Source: Saccharopolyspora soli
GTDB lineage: Bacteria; Actinomycetota; Actinomycetes; Mycobacteriales; Pseudonocardiaceae
Length of the DNA: 64,000 nt
Assembly: GCF_022678645.1 (NCBI RefSeq)
Contig: NZ_JALBWV010000013.1
Location: forward strand, 97,823 to 161,822
Reading direction: 5' to 3'
In this document: positions 43,766 through 52,785 of the stretch, piece after piece
Layout of the letters: each line of letters starts with the position of its first letter
Numbering within the stretch: the first letter of the stretch is position 1
The notes under the pieces: model-generated
The model's database searches: none
Seen by the model: the letters and a program-made list of their open reading frames with translations, nothing else
What the model was told of the DNA's origin: nothing
Translations under genes and position numbers: made by a program

Positions 43766-44755
43766 TCATCGCTGGCCCAGCAGGTCCTCGGCGGTCCGGG
43801 TGTTGAGCACGCGGTCGGCGGGCACCTCGCACTCCTCGGCCCGCGCGCATCCGTAGGACAACCAGTCGAGCTGGCCGGGCGCGTGCGCATCGGAATCGAT
43901 GCTGAACAGGCAGCCGGTGTCGCGGGCCAACCGGATCAGCTCGCGCGGCGGGTCCAGCCGGTCCGGGCGCGAGTTGATCTCGACCGCGACACCGTTGTCC
44001 CGGCAGTCCTCGAACACCGCCACGGCATCGAAGGTCGACTGCGGGCGCTTCTTCTCGCCGATCAGGCGGCCGGTGCAGTGCCCGAGCACGTCGACGTGCG
44101 GATTCGCCACCGCCGCGCGCATCCGCCGGGTCATGGCCGGTGCCGCCATCCGCAGCTCGGAATGCGCGCTGGCGACCACGATGTCCAGCTCGGCCAGCAG
44201 TTCCTCGTCCTGGTCCAGTGCGCCGTCCGGCATGATGTCGACCTCGATGCCGGTGAGGATGCGAAACGGCGCGAGCTTCCGGTTCAGTTCGGCGACGACA
44301 TCCAACTGCTGGCGCAGCCGTTCGGCCGACAGCCCGCGAGCCACGGTCAGCCGGGGCGAGTGATCGGTGAGCACCATCCACTCGTGCCCCAGGTCGCGGG
44401 CCGCGTTGGCCATCTCGGCTATCGGGCTGCCGCCGTCAGACCAGTCAGAATGCGTGTGGCAGTCTCCCCGCAGCGCCGCGCGCAACCGCCGCCCGTGCTC
44501 GGGAACGTCCACTTCGGACCGCAGGCGCGCCAGGTACTCGGGCGTCTCGCCGCGGTGCGCCGCCTCGATGACGGCGGCGGTGGTCTTGCCGATGCCCTCC
44601 AGCTCGGTCAACCGCCCCGACGGCGCCCGGTCCGCCAGATCCGGGAGGTCGTCGACGACCGCGGCGGCGCGCCGGAACGCCCGCACCCGGTAGGTCGGCG
44701 CGCTGGCCCGCTCCAGCCAGAACGCGATTTCGCGCAGTGCCCGTGCCGCATCCAC
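43766..44755 (-). CDS. HhH-PHP protein (PolX-like without polymerase domain)
   Basis: A 329-aa protein. Residues 1-75 are the helix-hairpin-helix part of PolX-type polymerases (YRVRAFRRAAAVVDDLP, LTELEGIGKTTAAVI). Residues 95-325 form a PHP phosphoesterase domain with metal ligands in GDCHTHSDWSDGG, LTDHSPR, GIEVDIM, SAHSELR and SIDSDAHAPG. The palm/fingers polymerase domain of PolX is missing between them. Possible DNA-repair nuclease or phosphatase. Confidence 0.82.
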   Translation of the reverse strand: MDAARALREIAFWLERASAPTYRVRAFRRAAAVVDDLPDLADRAPSGRLTELEGIGKTTAAVIEAAHRGETPEYLARLRSEVDVPEHGRRLRAALRGDCHTHSDWSDGGSPIAEMANAARDLGHEWMVLTDHSPRLTVARGLSAERLRQQLDVVAELNRKLAPFRILTGIEVDIMPDGALDQDEELLAELDIVVASAHSELRMAAPAMTRRMRAAVANPHVDVLGHCTGRLIGEKKRPQSTFDAVAVFEDCRDNGVAVEINSRPDRLDPPRELIRLARDTGCLFSIDSDAHAPGQLDWLSYGCARAEECEVPADRVLNTRTAEDLLGQR

Positions 44756-44880
44756 GCCGTCCTTCGTAACCGCTGCCCGCCGGTTCCGCCACCGGCGGTT
44801 TCGCGCCCAGGGGTTGGCGGGGAGCTGGGATGCAGCGTTAGATGGCTGTCAGGAAACCGCTTTTGTGTGTGAGGTGAAGT

Positions 44881-45951
44881 GTGCTGCAGTACGAACTGGC
44901 GGTGCTGCCCGGCGACGGGATCGGCAACGAGGTCATGCCGGAAGCGTTGCGCGTGCTCGAAGTGGTCAGCGCGAAGTACGGCGTGCGGTTCAGCTACCGG
45001 CATTTCGACTGGAGTTGCCAGACCTACCAGAGCACCGGGCAGATGATGCCCGACGACGGCCTCGACCGGTTGCGCGACCACGATGCGATCCTGCTCGGCG
45101 CGGTCGGCTGGCCCGGTGTGCCCGACCACATCTCGCTGTGGGGTCTGCTGCTGCCGATCCGGCGCGCGTTCGACCAGTACGTCAACCTGCGGCCGGTGCG
45201 GCTGCTGCCCGGCGTGACGCCGCCGGTGCGCGACAAGCAGCCGGGCGACATCGACTTCTGGGTGGTCCGGGAGAACACCGAGGGCGAGTACTCGCAGCTG
45301 GGCGGTAGGCAGGCCGAGGGCACCGCGAACGAGATGGTGCTGCAGACCGCCGCGTTCACCCGGCGCGGCACCGACCGCATCATGCGCTACGCCTTCGAAC
45401 TGGCCCGCAAGCTCGGCAAGCCGCACGTCACCTCGGCGACCAAGTCCAACGGCATCTACTACTCGATGCCGTACTGGGACGAGCGGTTCGCGGCCATCTC
45501 CGCCGAGTACCCGGACGTCACCGTCGACCAGGACCACATCGACATCCTGTGCGCCCGGTTCGTGATGATGCCGGAGCGCTTCGACGTGGTGGTCGCCAGC
45601 AACCTCTTCGGCGACATCCTCTCCGACCTGGGGCCGGGCGTGACCGGCACGATCGGTGTGGCGCCGTCGGGCAACATCAATCCGGAGCGCAACTACCCGT
45701 CGACGTTCGAGCCGGTGCACGGCTCGGCGCCGGACATCGCTGGGCGGGGCATCGCCAACCCGATCGGCCAGATCTGGTCGGCGGCGATGATGCTCGATCA
45801 CGTCGGCCTGCCGGAGGCCGGGGCCGACGTGGTCCGCGCCATCGAGAAGGTGCTCGCCGACAGCACCGCGCCGCGCACCCCGGACCTCGGCGGCAAGGCC
45901 AACACCGAAGACCTCGGCAAGGCCATCGCCGCCGCCGTGCAGGACGGCTGA
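44881..45951 (+). CDS. Tartrate dehydrogenase/decarboxylase or D-malate dehydrogenase family
   Basis: A 356-aa isocitrate/isopropylmalate-dehydrogenase-family enzyme. VLPGDGIGNEVMPEALRVLE at the start, DHISLWGLLLPIRRAFDQYV typical of tartrate/D-malate dehydrogenases, a catalytic Tyr in NTEGEYSQLGG and metal-binding Asp in SNLFGDILSDLGPG. It oxidises a 2-hydroxyacid with NAD+ and then decarboxylates it. Starts at GTG. It stands alone between divergent and convergent neighbours. Confidence 0.87.
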   Translation: MLQYELAVLPGDGIGNEVMPEALRVLEVVSAKYGVRFSYRHFDWSCQTYQSTGQMMPDDGLDRLRDHDAILLGAVGWPGVPDHISLWGLLLPIRRAFDQYVNLRPVRLLPGVTPPVRDKQPGDIDFWVVRENTEGEYSQLGGRQAEGTANEMVLQTAAFTRRGTDRIMRYAFELARKLGKPHVTSATKSNGIYYSMPYWDERFAAISAEYPDVTVDQDHIDILCARFVMMPERFDVVVASNLFGDILSDLGPGVTGTIGVAPSGNINPERNYPSTFEPVHGSAPDIAGRGIANPIGQIWSAAMMLDHVGLPEAGADVVRAIEKVLADSTAPRTPDLGGKANTEDLGKAIAAAVQDG

Positions 45952-45967
45952 CCCGCCGGTATCCGCG

Positions 45968-47305
45968 CTAACCGCCGATCCGGGCGGCGACGGCCAGCAG
46001 CAGGTCTTCCCGGCCCGGTCGGCTCACCAGTTGGACGCCGACCGGGAGGCCGTCGATGGCGCCAGCCGGGACCGACACCGCCGGGACACCGGCGATGTTC
46101 CACGGCTTGGTCAGCGACAGCAGGGCACCCCGCACGTTCGACTCGGTGCCGTCGACGTCGATCTCGCGCTGGCCGATCTCGGGCGCGACCACGCAGGTCG
46201 TGGGCAGCGCCAGCAGGTCGACGCGGCAGAACAGCTCGTTGACCTCGGCGCGCCACTGATCGCGAGCGGTCAGTGACCGGACGTGCTGCCAGCCGGTGGT
46301 TCGCGCGGCCTCCTGTAAGCGCTGCAGGACATCAGGGGTGAACAGGTGCGGGTTCTGCGCCACTCGCTCCGCGTGGATCGCGTACGCCTCGCTGAACTGG
46401 ATGCCCGCGAACGCCTTGTGCATGACGACCGGATCGCGCAGTTCGACGTCCTGCACCGCGAGGCCCTCGACGTCCACTGCCGCGCGTGCGATCCGCTCGA
46501 CCTCGGGGTCGGTCGGGTGCAGGGTGCCCGGCGAGATCCAGCCGATGCTCGCGGTCTGGCCGTCGTCCCGGCTGGGCGCGCTGCGCAGCCCGGCCAGCAC
46601 CCGGTAGCTGACCCGGCAGTCCTCCGGGGTCCCGGCCAGCACACCGACGTGGTCCAACGACTGCGACAGCGGGAACACCCCGGTGGTCGGGATCGCGTTG
46701 AAGGTCGGTTTGAAGCCCACCACCCCGCACAGCGCCGCCGGGATCCGCACCGAGCCGCCGGTGTCGGTGCCCAGTGCCAGCGGCACCATTCCGGCCGCGA
46801 CCGCGGCCCCGCTGCCAGCGCTGGACCCGCCGGTGACCCTGCTGGTGTCGTGCGGGTTGCGGGACGGCCCGTTGTGCGCGCTGTCGCCGGTGGGTCCGAA
46901 AGCGAACTCGTGCGTGCTGGTCTTGCCGACCAGCACCGCGCCAGCGTCGCGCAGCCGCCGCACGCATTCGGCGTCCGATGTGGACATGTGCTCGGCGAAG
47001 TGCGCGGAACCCATCGTGGTCGGCAGCCCGGCGACGTCGATGATGTCCTTGATTGCCACCGGAATCCCGTGCAGTGGCCCCCAGTCCGCACCTTCGCCCA
47101 GTTCGGCGTCGGCCTTTTCGGCTGCTTCCAACGCGCCTTCGCGATCCACGGTCACGAAGGCGTTCAGCGCACCGTCGAGTTCGTCGATCGACGCCAACGC
47201 ACCGCGGGCCAGTTCGACCGCGGTCACCTCACCGGCGCGCAGCTGCCCGGCGAGCTCGATGATCGTGCGATTGCGGAAAAACCCGGCTGGGCCTTGCTGG
47301 GTCAA
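45968..47305 (-). CDS. Amidase-signature-family enzyme
   Basis: A 445-aa amidase with the complete Ser-cisSer-Lys triad: K86 in VAIKDIID, S161 in VTGGSSAGSG and the nucleophile S185 in GTDTGGSVRIPA. The TTG start at 47305 follows GAAGGGGG; the frame further upstream is not family-like. No gatB/gatC neighbours are present, so it is a free amidase of unknown substrate rather than GatA. Confidence 0.85.
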   Translation of the reverse strand: MTQQGPAGFFRNRTIIELAGQLRAGEVTAVELARGALASIDELDGALNAFVTVDREGALEAAEKADAELGEGADWGPLHGIPVAIKDIIDVAGLPTTMGSAHFAEHMSTSDAECVRRLRDAGAVLVGKTSTHEFAFGPTGDSAHNGPSRNPHDTSRVTGGSSAGSGAAVAAGMVPLALGTDTGGSVRIPAALCGVVGFKPTFNAIPTTGVFPLSQSLDHVGVLAGTPEDCRVSYRVLAGLRSAPSRDDGQTASIGWISPGTLHPTDPEVERIARAAVDVEGLAVQDVELRDPVVMHKAFAGIQFSEAYAIHAERVAQNPHLFTPDVLQRLQEAARTTGWQHVRSLTARDQWRAEVNELFCRVDLLALPTTCVVAPEIGQREIDVDGTESNVRGALLSLTKPWNIAGVPAVSVPAGAIDGLPVGVQLVSRPGREDLLLAVAARIGG

Positions 47306-47546
47306 CGTAGGTGCCCCCTTCTCCCGGCGATCGCCGCTGAGCGGCGCCCGACGACGGATCATCCTGCGCGCAACTGGTAAGTACGTCAACGCTCAGCGAC
47401 CACTCGTTCGGCAAGCGGTGGGCGGCTTTCCGCGCTGCTGGACCGGGTGGCGGTTCGGCTCGGTAACGATCCGCCCTTCGGCCGCACCATCCAAAGAGGA
47501 CCTGGCCAACAGCCGGTAATCGGTCAGCGACGCAGCGCGTCGAATG

Positions 47547-48314
47547 TCAGGACCGGAAGAACACGGGCGTTCCGGTCCGGGTCAGCAGGCCCCGCGCGAT
47601 GACCTCCAACACCACCAGGATCGCCACCGATTCCACCGCCAGCAGCGCCACCAGCACGTAAAGCTGCACGATTCCGGCCTGGATCGGGCTGGCGCCGCCG
47701 AGCAGCATCCCGACGAACGCCCCCGGCAGCGTCACGGTGCCCACCGTGCGGGTCTGGTCCAACGCGGGCACCAGGGCGCCGCCCGCGAGCGGCCGGGCGA
47801 TCTCCAGTCGCGCCGCGCGGTCGAGCATGCCCAGGGCCAGCGCGGCTTCCACCTCGCCGCGCCGCTGGTGCAGCTCGTCCAGCAGTCGCCGCCCGGCCAG
47901 CGCGGTGGCCACCAGCGCCCCGCCGATCAGCTGCCCGACCAGCGGAATCAGCACCAGTCCGGTCAACGGAACCGCGCGGCTGACGACCAGCAGCAGCGCG
48001 GCCGGGGCAACCCCGGCCGCGATCGGCAGCGCCGCCCAAAGCCAGGTGCGATTGCCGGTGATCCGCCGACCAGCGGTGTGCGCGGCGATCACGAACATCA
48101 GCACGATGAACAGCGCCGCCAGCGCGGTCCACCGGACGATGTAGGCGATCAGCAGCGCCACCGCGAGCAGTTGCACCGCGCCGCGCAGACCGGCGAACAG
48201 CACGTCCCGATACCGCGCGAGGCCGCCGAGACCGGCGACCGCCGCTGCGGCCACCAGCAGCAACGCGATGGCTACGCCCAGTGCCGGGGTGACCGGTATG
48301 GATCCAGAAGACAC
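47547..48314 (-). CDS. FetB/YbbM-family ABC transporter permease
   Basis: A 255-aa membrane protein of the UPF0014 family with about seven helices. LRGAVQLLAVALLIAYIV, ALGMLDRAARLEIARPLAGG and TVGTVTLPGAFVGMLLGGAS are the family blocks. The FetA-like ATPase is not adjacent, so the pump would need an ATPase encoded elsewhere. E. coli FetAB exports iron, and the substrate here is not shown. Confidence 0.85.
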   Translation of the reverse strand: MSSGSIPVTPALGVAIALLLVAAAAVAGLGGLARYRDVLFAGLRGAVQLLAVALLIAYIVRWTALAALFIVLMFVIAAHTAGRRITGNRTWLWAALPIAAGVAPAALLLVVSRAVPLTGLVLIPLVGQLIGGALVATALAGRRLLDELHQRRGEVEAALALGMLDRAARLEIARPLAGGALVPALDQTRTVGTVTLPGAFVGMLLGGASPIQAGIVQLYVLVALLAVESVAILVVLEVIARGLLTRTGTPVFFRS

Positions 48315-48435
48315 TGCCTGACTCTAGGAGCTCGGCTTCGGCGCGGCCGGGCGGGACTCGACCGCGGCGGCTAGGACGGGCGATTTCGCCACAAAAGCAC
48401 CGAGTCCCCGCGTCGATACCGATCTTCGGGCGAGG

Positions 48436-49389
48436 TCAGCGCGGGGTGTCGAGGAGTTCCACCGGCTCGGCGATCACGTCGACCAGCGCTCCGTTGCGGG
48501 TGACGGTGATCTGCAGCGGTCGACCGATGGCTTCGGCGAACATCAGCCGTTGCAGGCCCTGCGCATCGCGCACCGGACCACCGCCCGCCGTCAGCACCAG
48601 GTCGCCGCGGTGCAGCCCCGCCCGCGCCGCCGGGCTTTGCCGGACCACGTCCACCACCCGCAGGCCGGTGCGCTGCCCGGTGCGTTCGGCCAAGTCGTCC
48701 GGCAGCGGAGCCGGGGTGGTCACCAAACCCAGGAAAGCGCGGCGGACCCGGCCGTGCCGGACCAGGGTGTCGATGATGCGGCGGGTGGTGGCGTTGATCG
48801 GGATCGCCAGGCCCAGCCCGACCCCGGCGACCGCGGTGTTGACGCCCACCACCACACCTCGCGAGTCAGCGAGCGCCCCGCCGGAATTGCCCGGGTTGAG
48901 CGCGGCGTCGGTCTGGATCACGTCCTCGATGATCCGGGCCGCGTTCCCGCTGCGCGCGGGCAGCGACCGGCCCAACCCGCTGACCACCCCGGCGGTGACC
49001 GATCCGGCCAGGCCGAGCGGATTGCCCACCGCGACGACCAGTTGGCCGACCACCAGGTGGTCGCTGTCGCCCAGCCGCACCGGAGGTGGCGTCCCGCCTT
49101 CCGCCCGGACCACCGCGAGGTCTGACAATGGATCCGTGCCGACGACGGTGAACGGGGCGCTGGTGCCGTCGGCGAAGTGTGCGGTTCCGCTGGTGGCCCG
49201 GCCGATGACGTGCGCGTTCGTCAGCATGAAGCCGTCGTCGGTGAACACCACCGCCGACCCGGCCGCCTCGCCCCACTCGCTGGACGCGTGCAGGCTCGCC
49301 ACGCTGCGGGTGATCGCCGCTGCCACCGCGGCCACCGTCTGCGAGTAGGCGTCCAGCGCGTCGAACGGTTCTCCCGAAATGCTGGCCAT
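48436..49389 (-). CDS. HtrA/DegP-like serine protease with PDZ domain, no signal peptide
   Basis: A 317-aa trypsin-like protease. The triad is read as His in TNAHVIGRA, Asp in DPLSDLAVVRA and Ser in PGNSGGALADSRG, with a C-terminal PDZ domain (GLRVVDVVRQSPAARAGLHR then GDLVLTAGGG). The ATG at 49389 follows GGAGG. Neither a signal peptide nor a membrane helix precedes the protease domain, unlike most actinobacterial HtrA proteins, so it is predicted cytoplasmic. Confidence 0.85.
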   Translation of the reverse strand: MASISGEPFDALDAYSQTVAAVAAAITRSVASLHASSEWGEAAGSAVVFTDDGFMLTNAHVIGRATSGTAHFADGTSAPFTVVGTDPLSDLAVVRAEGGTPPPVRLGDSDHLVVGQLVVAVGNPLGLAGSVTAGVVSGLGRSLPARSGNAARIIEDVIQTDAALNPGNSGGALADSRGVVVGVNTAVAGVGLGLAIPINATTRRIIDTLVRHGRVRRAFLGLVTTPAPLPDDLAERTGQRTGLRVVDVVRQSPAARAGLHRGDLVLTAGGGPVRDAQGLQRLMFAEAIGRPLQITVTRNGALVDVIAEPVELLDTPR

Positions 49390-49557
49390 CTCGGCCTCCA
49401 ACCGGAATGTCGTGTTCCTGCGCAACGCCGGGTGGGCCCGGCTAATTCCGCGCCGGTTCGAGGCGTTGACATCGGTTGCGCGGCCGCCAATACTCCTTGC
49501 ACATCAACTTGCATGCAGCGTTGCATCCACCTCGCACCGAGCGCGGAAGGGCTGCCG

Positions 49558-50886
49558 ATGACTACTCCTGTCGGAGATCCGCGATCAGGGTCCGCATCGA
49601 CTGCCGTGCTCCCGGCGGCGAACTCCCCGTTGCGCGCCGCGCTGGCCGGGTTCGTCGGCACGACCCTGGAGTGGTACGACTACTTCCTCTACGGCAGCGT
49701 CGCCGCGCTGGTCTTCCCGAAGCTGTACTTCGCCGACCTCGGTCCGACGGTGGGCACCCTGGTCTCGCTGGCCACCTTCAGCGTCGCGTTCGTGCTGCGA
49801 CCGGTCGGCGGCATCATCTTCGGGCACTACGGCGACCGGCTGGGCCGCAAGCGGATGCTGATCATCACGCTGGCGATGATGGGCGGTGCCACGTTCCTGA
49901 TCGGCCTGCTGCCCACCCGCGACCAGATCGGGGTGCTGGCACCGGCCCTGCTCATCGTGTTGCGCATGGTGCAGGGCATCGCGCTCGGCGGCGAGTGGGG
50001 CGGCGCCGCGCTGGTCACGGTGGAGAACGCGCCCGCGCACCAGCGGGGCCGCTACGGCGTGTCGATGCAGCTCGGTGCGCCGGGCGGGCAACTGCTGTCG
50101 TCCGGACTGCTGGGGCTTTTCGCACTGCTGCCCGACGAGCAGTTCTTCAGCTGGGGTTGGCGGGTGCCGTTCCTGCTCAGCGCGGTGCTGCTGCTGGTCG
50201 GCGTCTACGTGCGGTTCGGGTTGGCCGAGACGCCGAACTTCCAGCGGTTGCAGGACACCGGCGCCAGGTCGCGGGTGCCGCTGGTCGAGTTGTTCCGCAC
50301 TGCCGCGCGCCCCACCACGCTGCTCACCTTCGTCCAAAGTGGACCGAACATCGCTTACTACCTGTTCACCGTCTACTCCGCGGTCTACATCACCGAAAAA
50401 CTCGGGCTGCCGCGGAGTTGGGCGTTGATCGGTGTGCTCATCGCGGCATCCGTGGAGATCCTGACGATGCCGTTGTTCGCGATCCTCTCCGACCGGATCG
50501 GCCGACGGCCGGTGTACGCGTTCTCGACCGTGTTCCTGGCGGCTTACGCCTTCCCGTTCTTCTGGTTGGCCGACACCCGCCAGCAGTTGTGGATCTGGGT
50601 GGCGTTGGCGATCGGGCTGGGGATCGGGCACTCGGCGGCCTGCGCGCTGCACGGCCCGCTGTACGCCGAGCAGTTCCCGACCAGGATCCGCTACACCGGC
50701 GCCGGTTTCGCCTACCAGGCGTGCAGCACGATCTCCGCGGCGCCAGCCGCCGTGGTCGCCACCGCGCTGATCAACGCCACCGGGAGCAGCGCCGCAGTCT
50801 CGCTCTACGTCATCGGCGGCTGCCTGGTGTCGCTGGTCTGCGTCCTATTGCTGCGGGAAACGTACCGATCCGACATCAGCGGGTGA
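49558..50886 (+). CDS. MFS transporter, metabolite:H+ symporter (MHS) family
   Basis: A 442-aa transporter with 12 helices. MHS signatures are FVGTTLEWYDYFLYG at the first helix, GHYGDRLGRKRML after helix 2, and GIALGGEWGGAALVTVEN. The family takes up dicarboxylates, proline, betaine or shikimate. ATG 49558 is the natural start; GCGGAAGG lies upstream. First gene of a five-gene catabolic operon, 12 bases before the racemase-like gene. Confidence 0.9.
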   Translation: MTTPVGDPRSGSASTAVLPAANSPLRAALAGFVGTTLEWYDYFLYGSVAALVFPKLYFADLGPTVGTLVSLATFSVAFVLRPVGGIIFGHYGDRLGRKRMLIITLAMMGGATFLIGLLPTRDQIGVLAPALLIVLRMVQGIALGGEWGGAALVTVENAPAHQRGRYGVSMQLGAPGGQLLSSGLLGLFALLPDEQFFSWGWRVPFLLSAVLLLVGVYVRFGLAETPNFQRLQDTGARSRVPLVELFRTAARPTTLLTFVQSGPNIAYYLFTVYSAVYITEKLGLPRSWALIGVLIAASVEILTMPLFAILSDRIGRRPVYAFSTVFLAAYAFPFFWLADTRQQLWIWVALAIGLGIGHSAACALHGPLYAEQFPTRIRYTGAGFAYQACSTISAAPAAVVATALINATGSSAAVSLYVIGGCLVSLVCVLLLRETYRSDISG

Positions 50887-50898
50887 GAAGGAGGGCAG

Positions 50899-51615
50899 GT
50901 GTCCGGGATCAAGGCCCAGTCCCGCGTCAGCGGGGTCGACGTCGGGGTGATCATGCTGGACAACGCGTTGCCCAGGCCGATTGGCGACCTCGGCAACGCG
51001 CGCAGCTACCACTACCCGGTCGCGTTCGAGACCTGCGACGGCGCGGACACCAGGCTGGTGGTGGAGTGCGATGCCGCCGGGCTGCTGGACTCGGTCGTCG
51101 CAGCCGCGGTGAAGCTGCGCGACCTCGGGGTTCGGGCGATCACCACGTGCTGCGGTTTCCTGGCGATCTACCAACGCGAACTGGCCGCGCGGTTGGACCG
51201 CCCGGTCGCCACATCGAGCCTCCTGCAGGTCCCGCTGGTGTTGCGCGTGCTGGCACCGGAGAAGAAGGTCTGCGTGCTGACGGTGAACGCCTCGACCCTC
51301 TCGGGCGCGCACCTGCGGGCGGCCGGGATCACCGACGACGAGCGCAGCCGGATCGTGCTCGCCGGTTTGGAGCGCACCGCGCACTTCTACCCGATGATCG
51401 TCGGCGAGGTCCGGGAACTGGATCCGGTGCGGGCGGAGGCCGAAGTTGTCGCTGCCGCGCTCCAGGCGGTGCGCGACGATCCCGACATCGGCGCGTTCGT
51501 CTTCGAGTGCACGAACCTGCCCCCGTACTCGGCCGCGGTCCGCGCGGCTACCGGCGTGCCGGTTTGGGACGCCCGAACTCTGGTCGACTGGCTGCAATCG
51601 GGAGTCGAAGGATGA
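50899..51615 (+). CDS. Asp/Glu/hydantoin racemase-fold enzyme
   Basis: A 238-aa enzyme of the aspartate/glutamate racemase superfamily. The two catalytic cysteines expected for a two-base racemase or cis-trans isomerase are C84 (or C85) in AITTCCGFLAI and C204 in FECTNLPPY. Maleate isomerase and arylmalonate decarboxylase share this fold, so racemisation is not certain. GAAGGAGG precedes the GTG start. The end overlaps the FAD oxidase start (ATGA). Confidence 0.8.
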   Translation: MSGIKAQSRVSGVDVGVIMLDNALPRPIGDLGNARSYHYPVAFETCDGADTRLVVECDAAGLLDSVVAAAVKLRDLGVRAITTCCGFLAIYQRELAARLDRPVATSSLLQVPLVLRVLAPEKKVCVLTVNASTLSGAHLRAAGITDDERSRIVLAGLERTAHFYPMIVGEVRELDPVRAEAEVVAAALQAVRDDPDIGAFVFECTNLPPYSAAVRAATGVPVWDARTLVDWLQSGVEG

Positions 51616-52766
51616 GTCCAGTGCTGCACGGCCGCCCGGTGGTCATCATCGGCGGCGGGGTCATCGGCATCTCCATCGCGTTCCACCTCGCCGAGCGCGG
51701 CTACCGCGATGTCACCGTGCTCGAACGCGGACTGATCGGTGAGGGCGCCACGGCCCACGCCACCGGTGGGATCCGCCAGCAGTTCACCTCCGAGGTGAAC
51801 GTGCGGTTGGTGCGGGACTCGGTGCAGTTCTTCGCGCGCTTCGCGGAGCGCACCGGTTCGCCGTTCACCTTCCGCCAGCACGGCTACCTGTTCCTGCTGA
51901 CCGACCAGCAACAGCTCGCCGCGTTCACCGCGGCCGCCGAGATGCAGCGCAGGCACGGTGTTCCCACCGAACTGCTGGCGCCCGAAGACGTGTCGCGGCT
52001 CAACCCGCAGATCCGGGTCGACGACCTGGTGGGTGCGGCGTACTGCGCCACCGACGGATCCGCATCGCCGCACGACGCCGTGCAGGGGTTCGCCAAGGCG
52101 GCCAGGGCACACGGGGTTCGGATCCACCAGCACACCGAAGTGGTGGCGATCGAGACCGCCGACGGCGCGGTCAGCGGCGTGCGGACCGCAGCCGGCGAAC
52201 GGCTGGCGGCCGAGCTGGTGCTGATCGCGACCGGGCCGCAAGCCCGCGAGACTGGCCGGTTGGCCGGGGTGGACCTGCCGGTCGGCCCGCACCGCAGGCA
52301 GGCGTTCGCCATCGACGCGCTGCCGTGGCTGCGCCCGGACCAACCGCTGACCGTCGACCTGGGCAGCGGCGCGTACCTGCACCCGGAGACCGGTGGCGCG
52401 GTGATCGGCGGCAACGACCGCGACGTCCCGGAAGGCACCGACACCACTGTGGACTGGTCGCTGACCGAGCCGCTGATCGAGGCGCTGGTGCACCGCTTCC
52501 CGGCGATGGCCGAAGCCTCGATCGTGCGCGGCTGGGCGGGGCTGCGCGAGATGACCCCGGACGACCACGCCGTGGTCGGCCCGCTCGCGGTGCCCGGTCT
52601 CTGGGCGGCGGCGGGCTTTTCCGGGCACGGCTTCATGCAGTCCCCCGCGATCGGCGACCAGCTGGCGCGCTGGCTGCTCGACGGCAACCCGACGATCGAC
52701 CTCAGCGCCCTGCGCGCAGACCGCTTCAACACCGACCAGCTCGCCGTCGAGGGCGTGCGCTTCTAA
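51612..52766 (+). CDS. FAD-dependent amino acid oxidase (DAO / sarcosine oxidase beta family)
   Basis: A 384-aa flavoprotein with VVIIGGGVIGISIAFHLAER at the N-terminus, then TVLERGLIGEGATAHATGGI, RGWAGLREMTPDDHAVVG and FSGHGFMQSPAIGDQLARWL. It is a soluble oxidase or dehydrogenase of amino or imino acids, without a covalent-FAD cysteine motif. Coupled to the racemase-like gene, so the two probably act in sequence. Confidence 0.87.
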   Translation: MSPVLHGRPVVIIGGGVIGISIAFHLAERGYRDVTVLERGLIGEGATAHATGGIRQQFTSEVNVRLVRDSVQFFARFAERTGSPFTFRQHGYLFLLTDQQQLAAFTAAAEMQRRHGVPTELLAPEDVSRLNPQIRVDDLVGAAYCATDGSASPHDAVQGFAKAARAHGVRIHQHTEVVAIETADGAVSGVRTAAGERLAAELVLIATGPQARETGRLAGVDLPVGPHRRQAFAIDALPWLRPDQPLTVDLGSGAYLHPETGGAVIGGNDRDVPEGTDTTVDWSLTEPLIEALVHRFPAMAEASIVRGWAGLREMTPDDHAVVGPLAVPGLWAAAGFSGHGFMQSPAIGDQLARWLLDGNPTIDLSALRADRFNTDQLAVEGVRF

Positions 52767-52785
52767 CAGGACCAGGAGGATCGAC

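Noticed and set aside
49476..52766. A 1096-codon open frame
   Set aside because: Only its last 384 codons are the FAD oxidase. Before 51612 the frame is an Arg-rich shadow of the MFS and racemase genes and has no recognisable domain.
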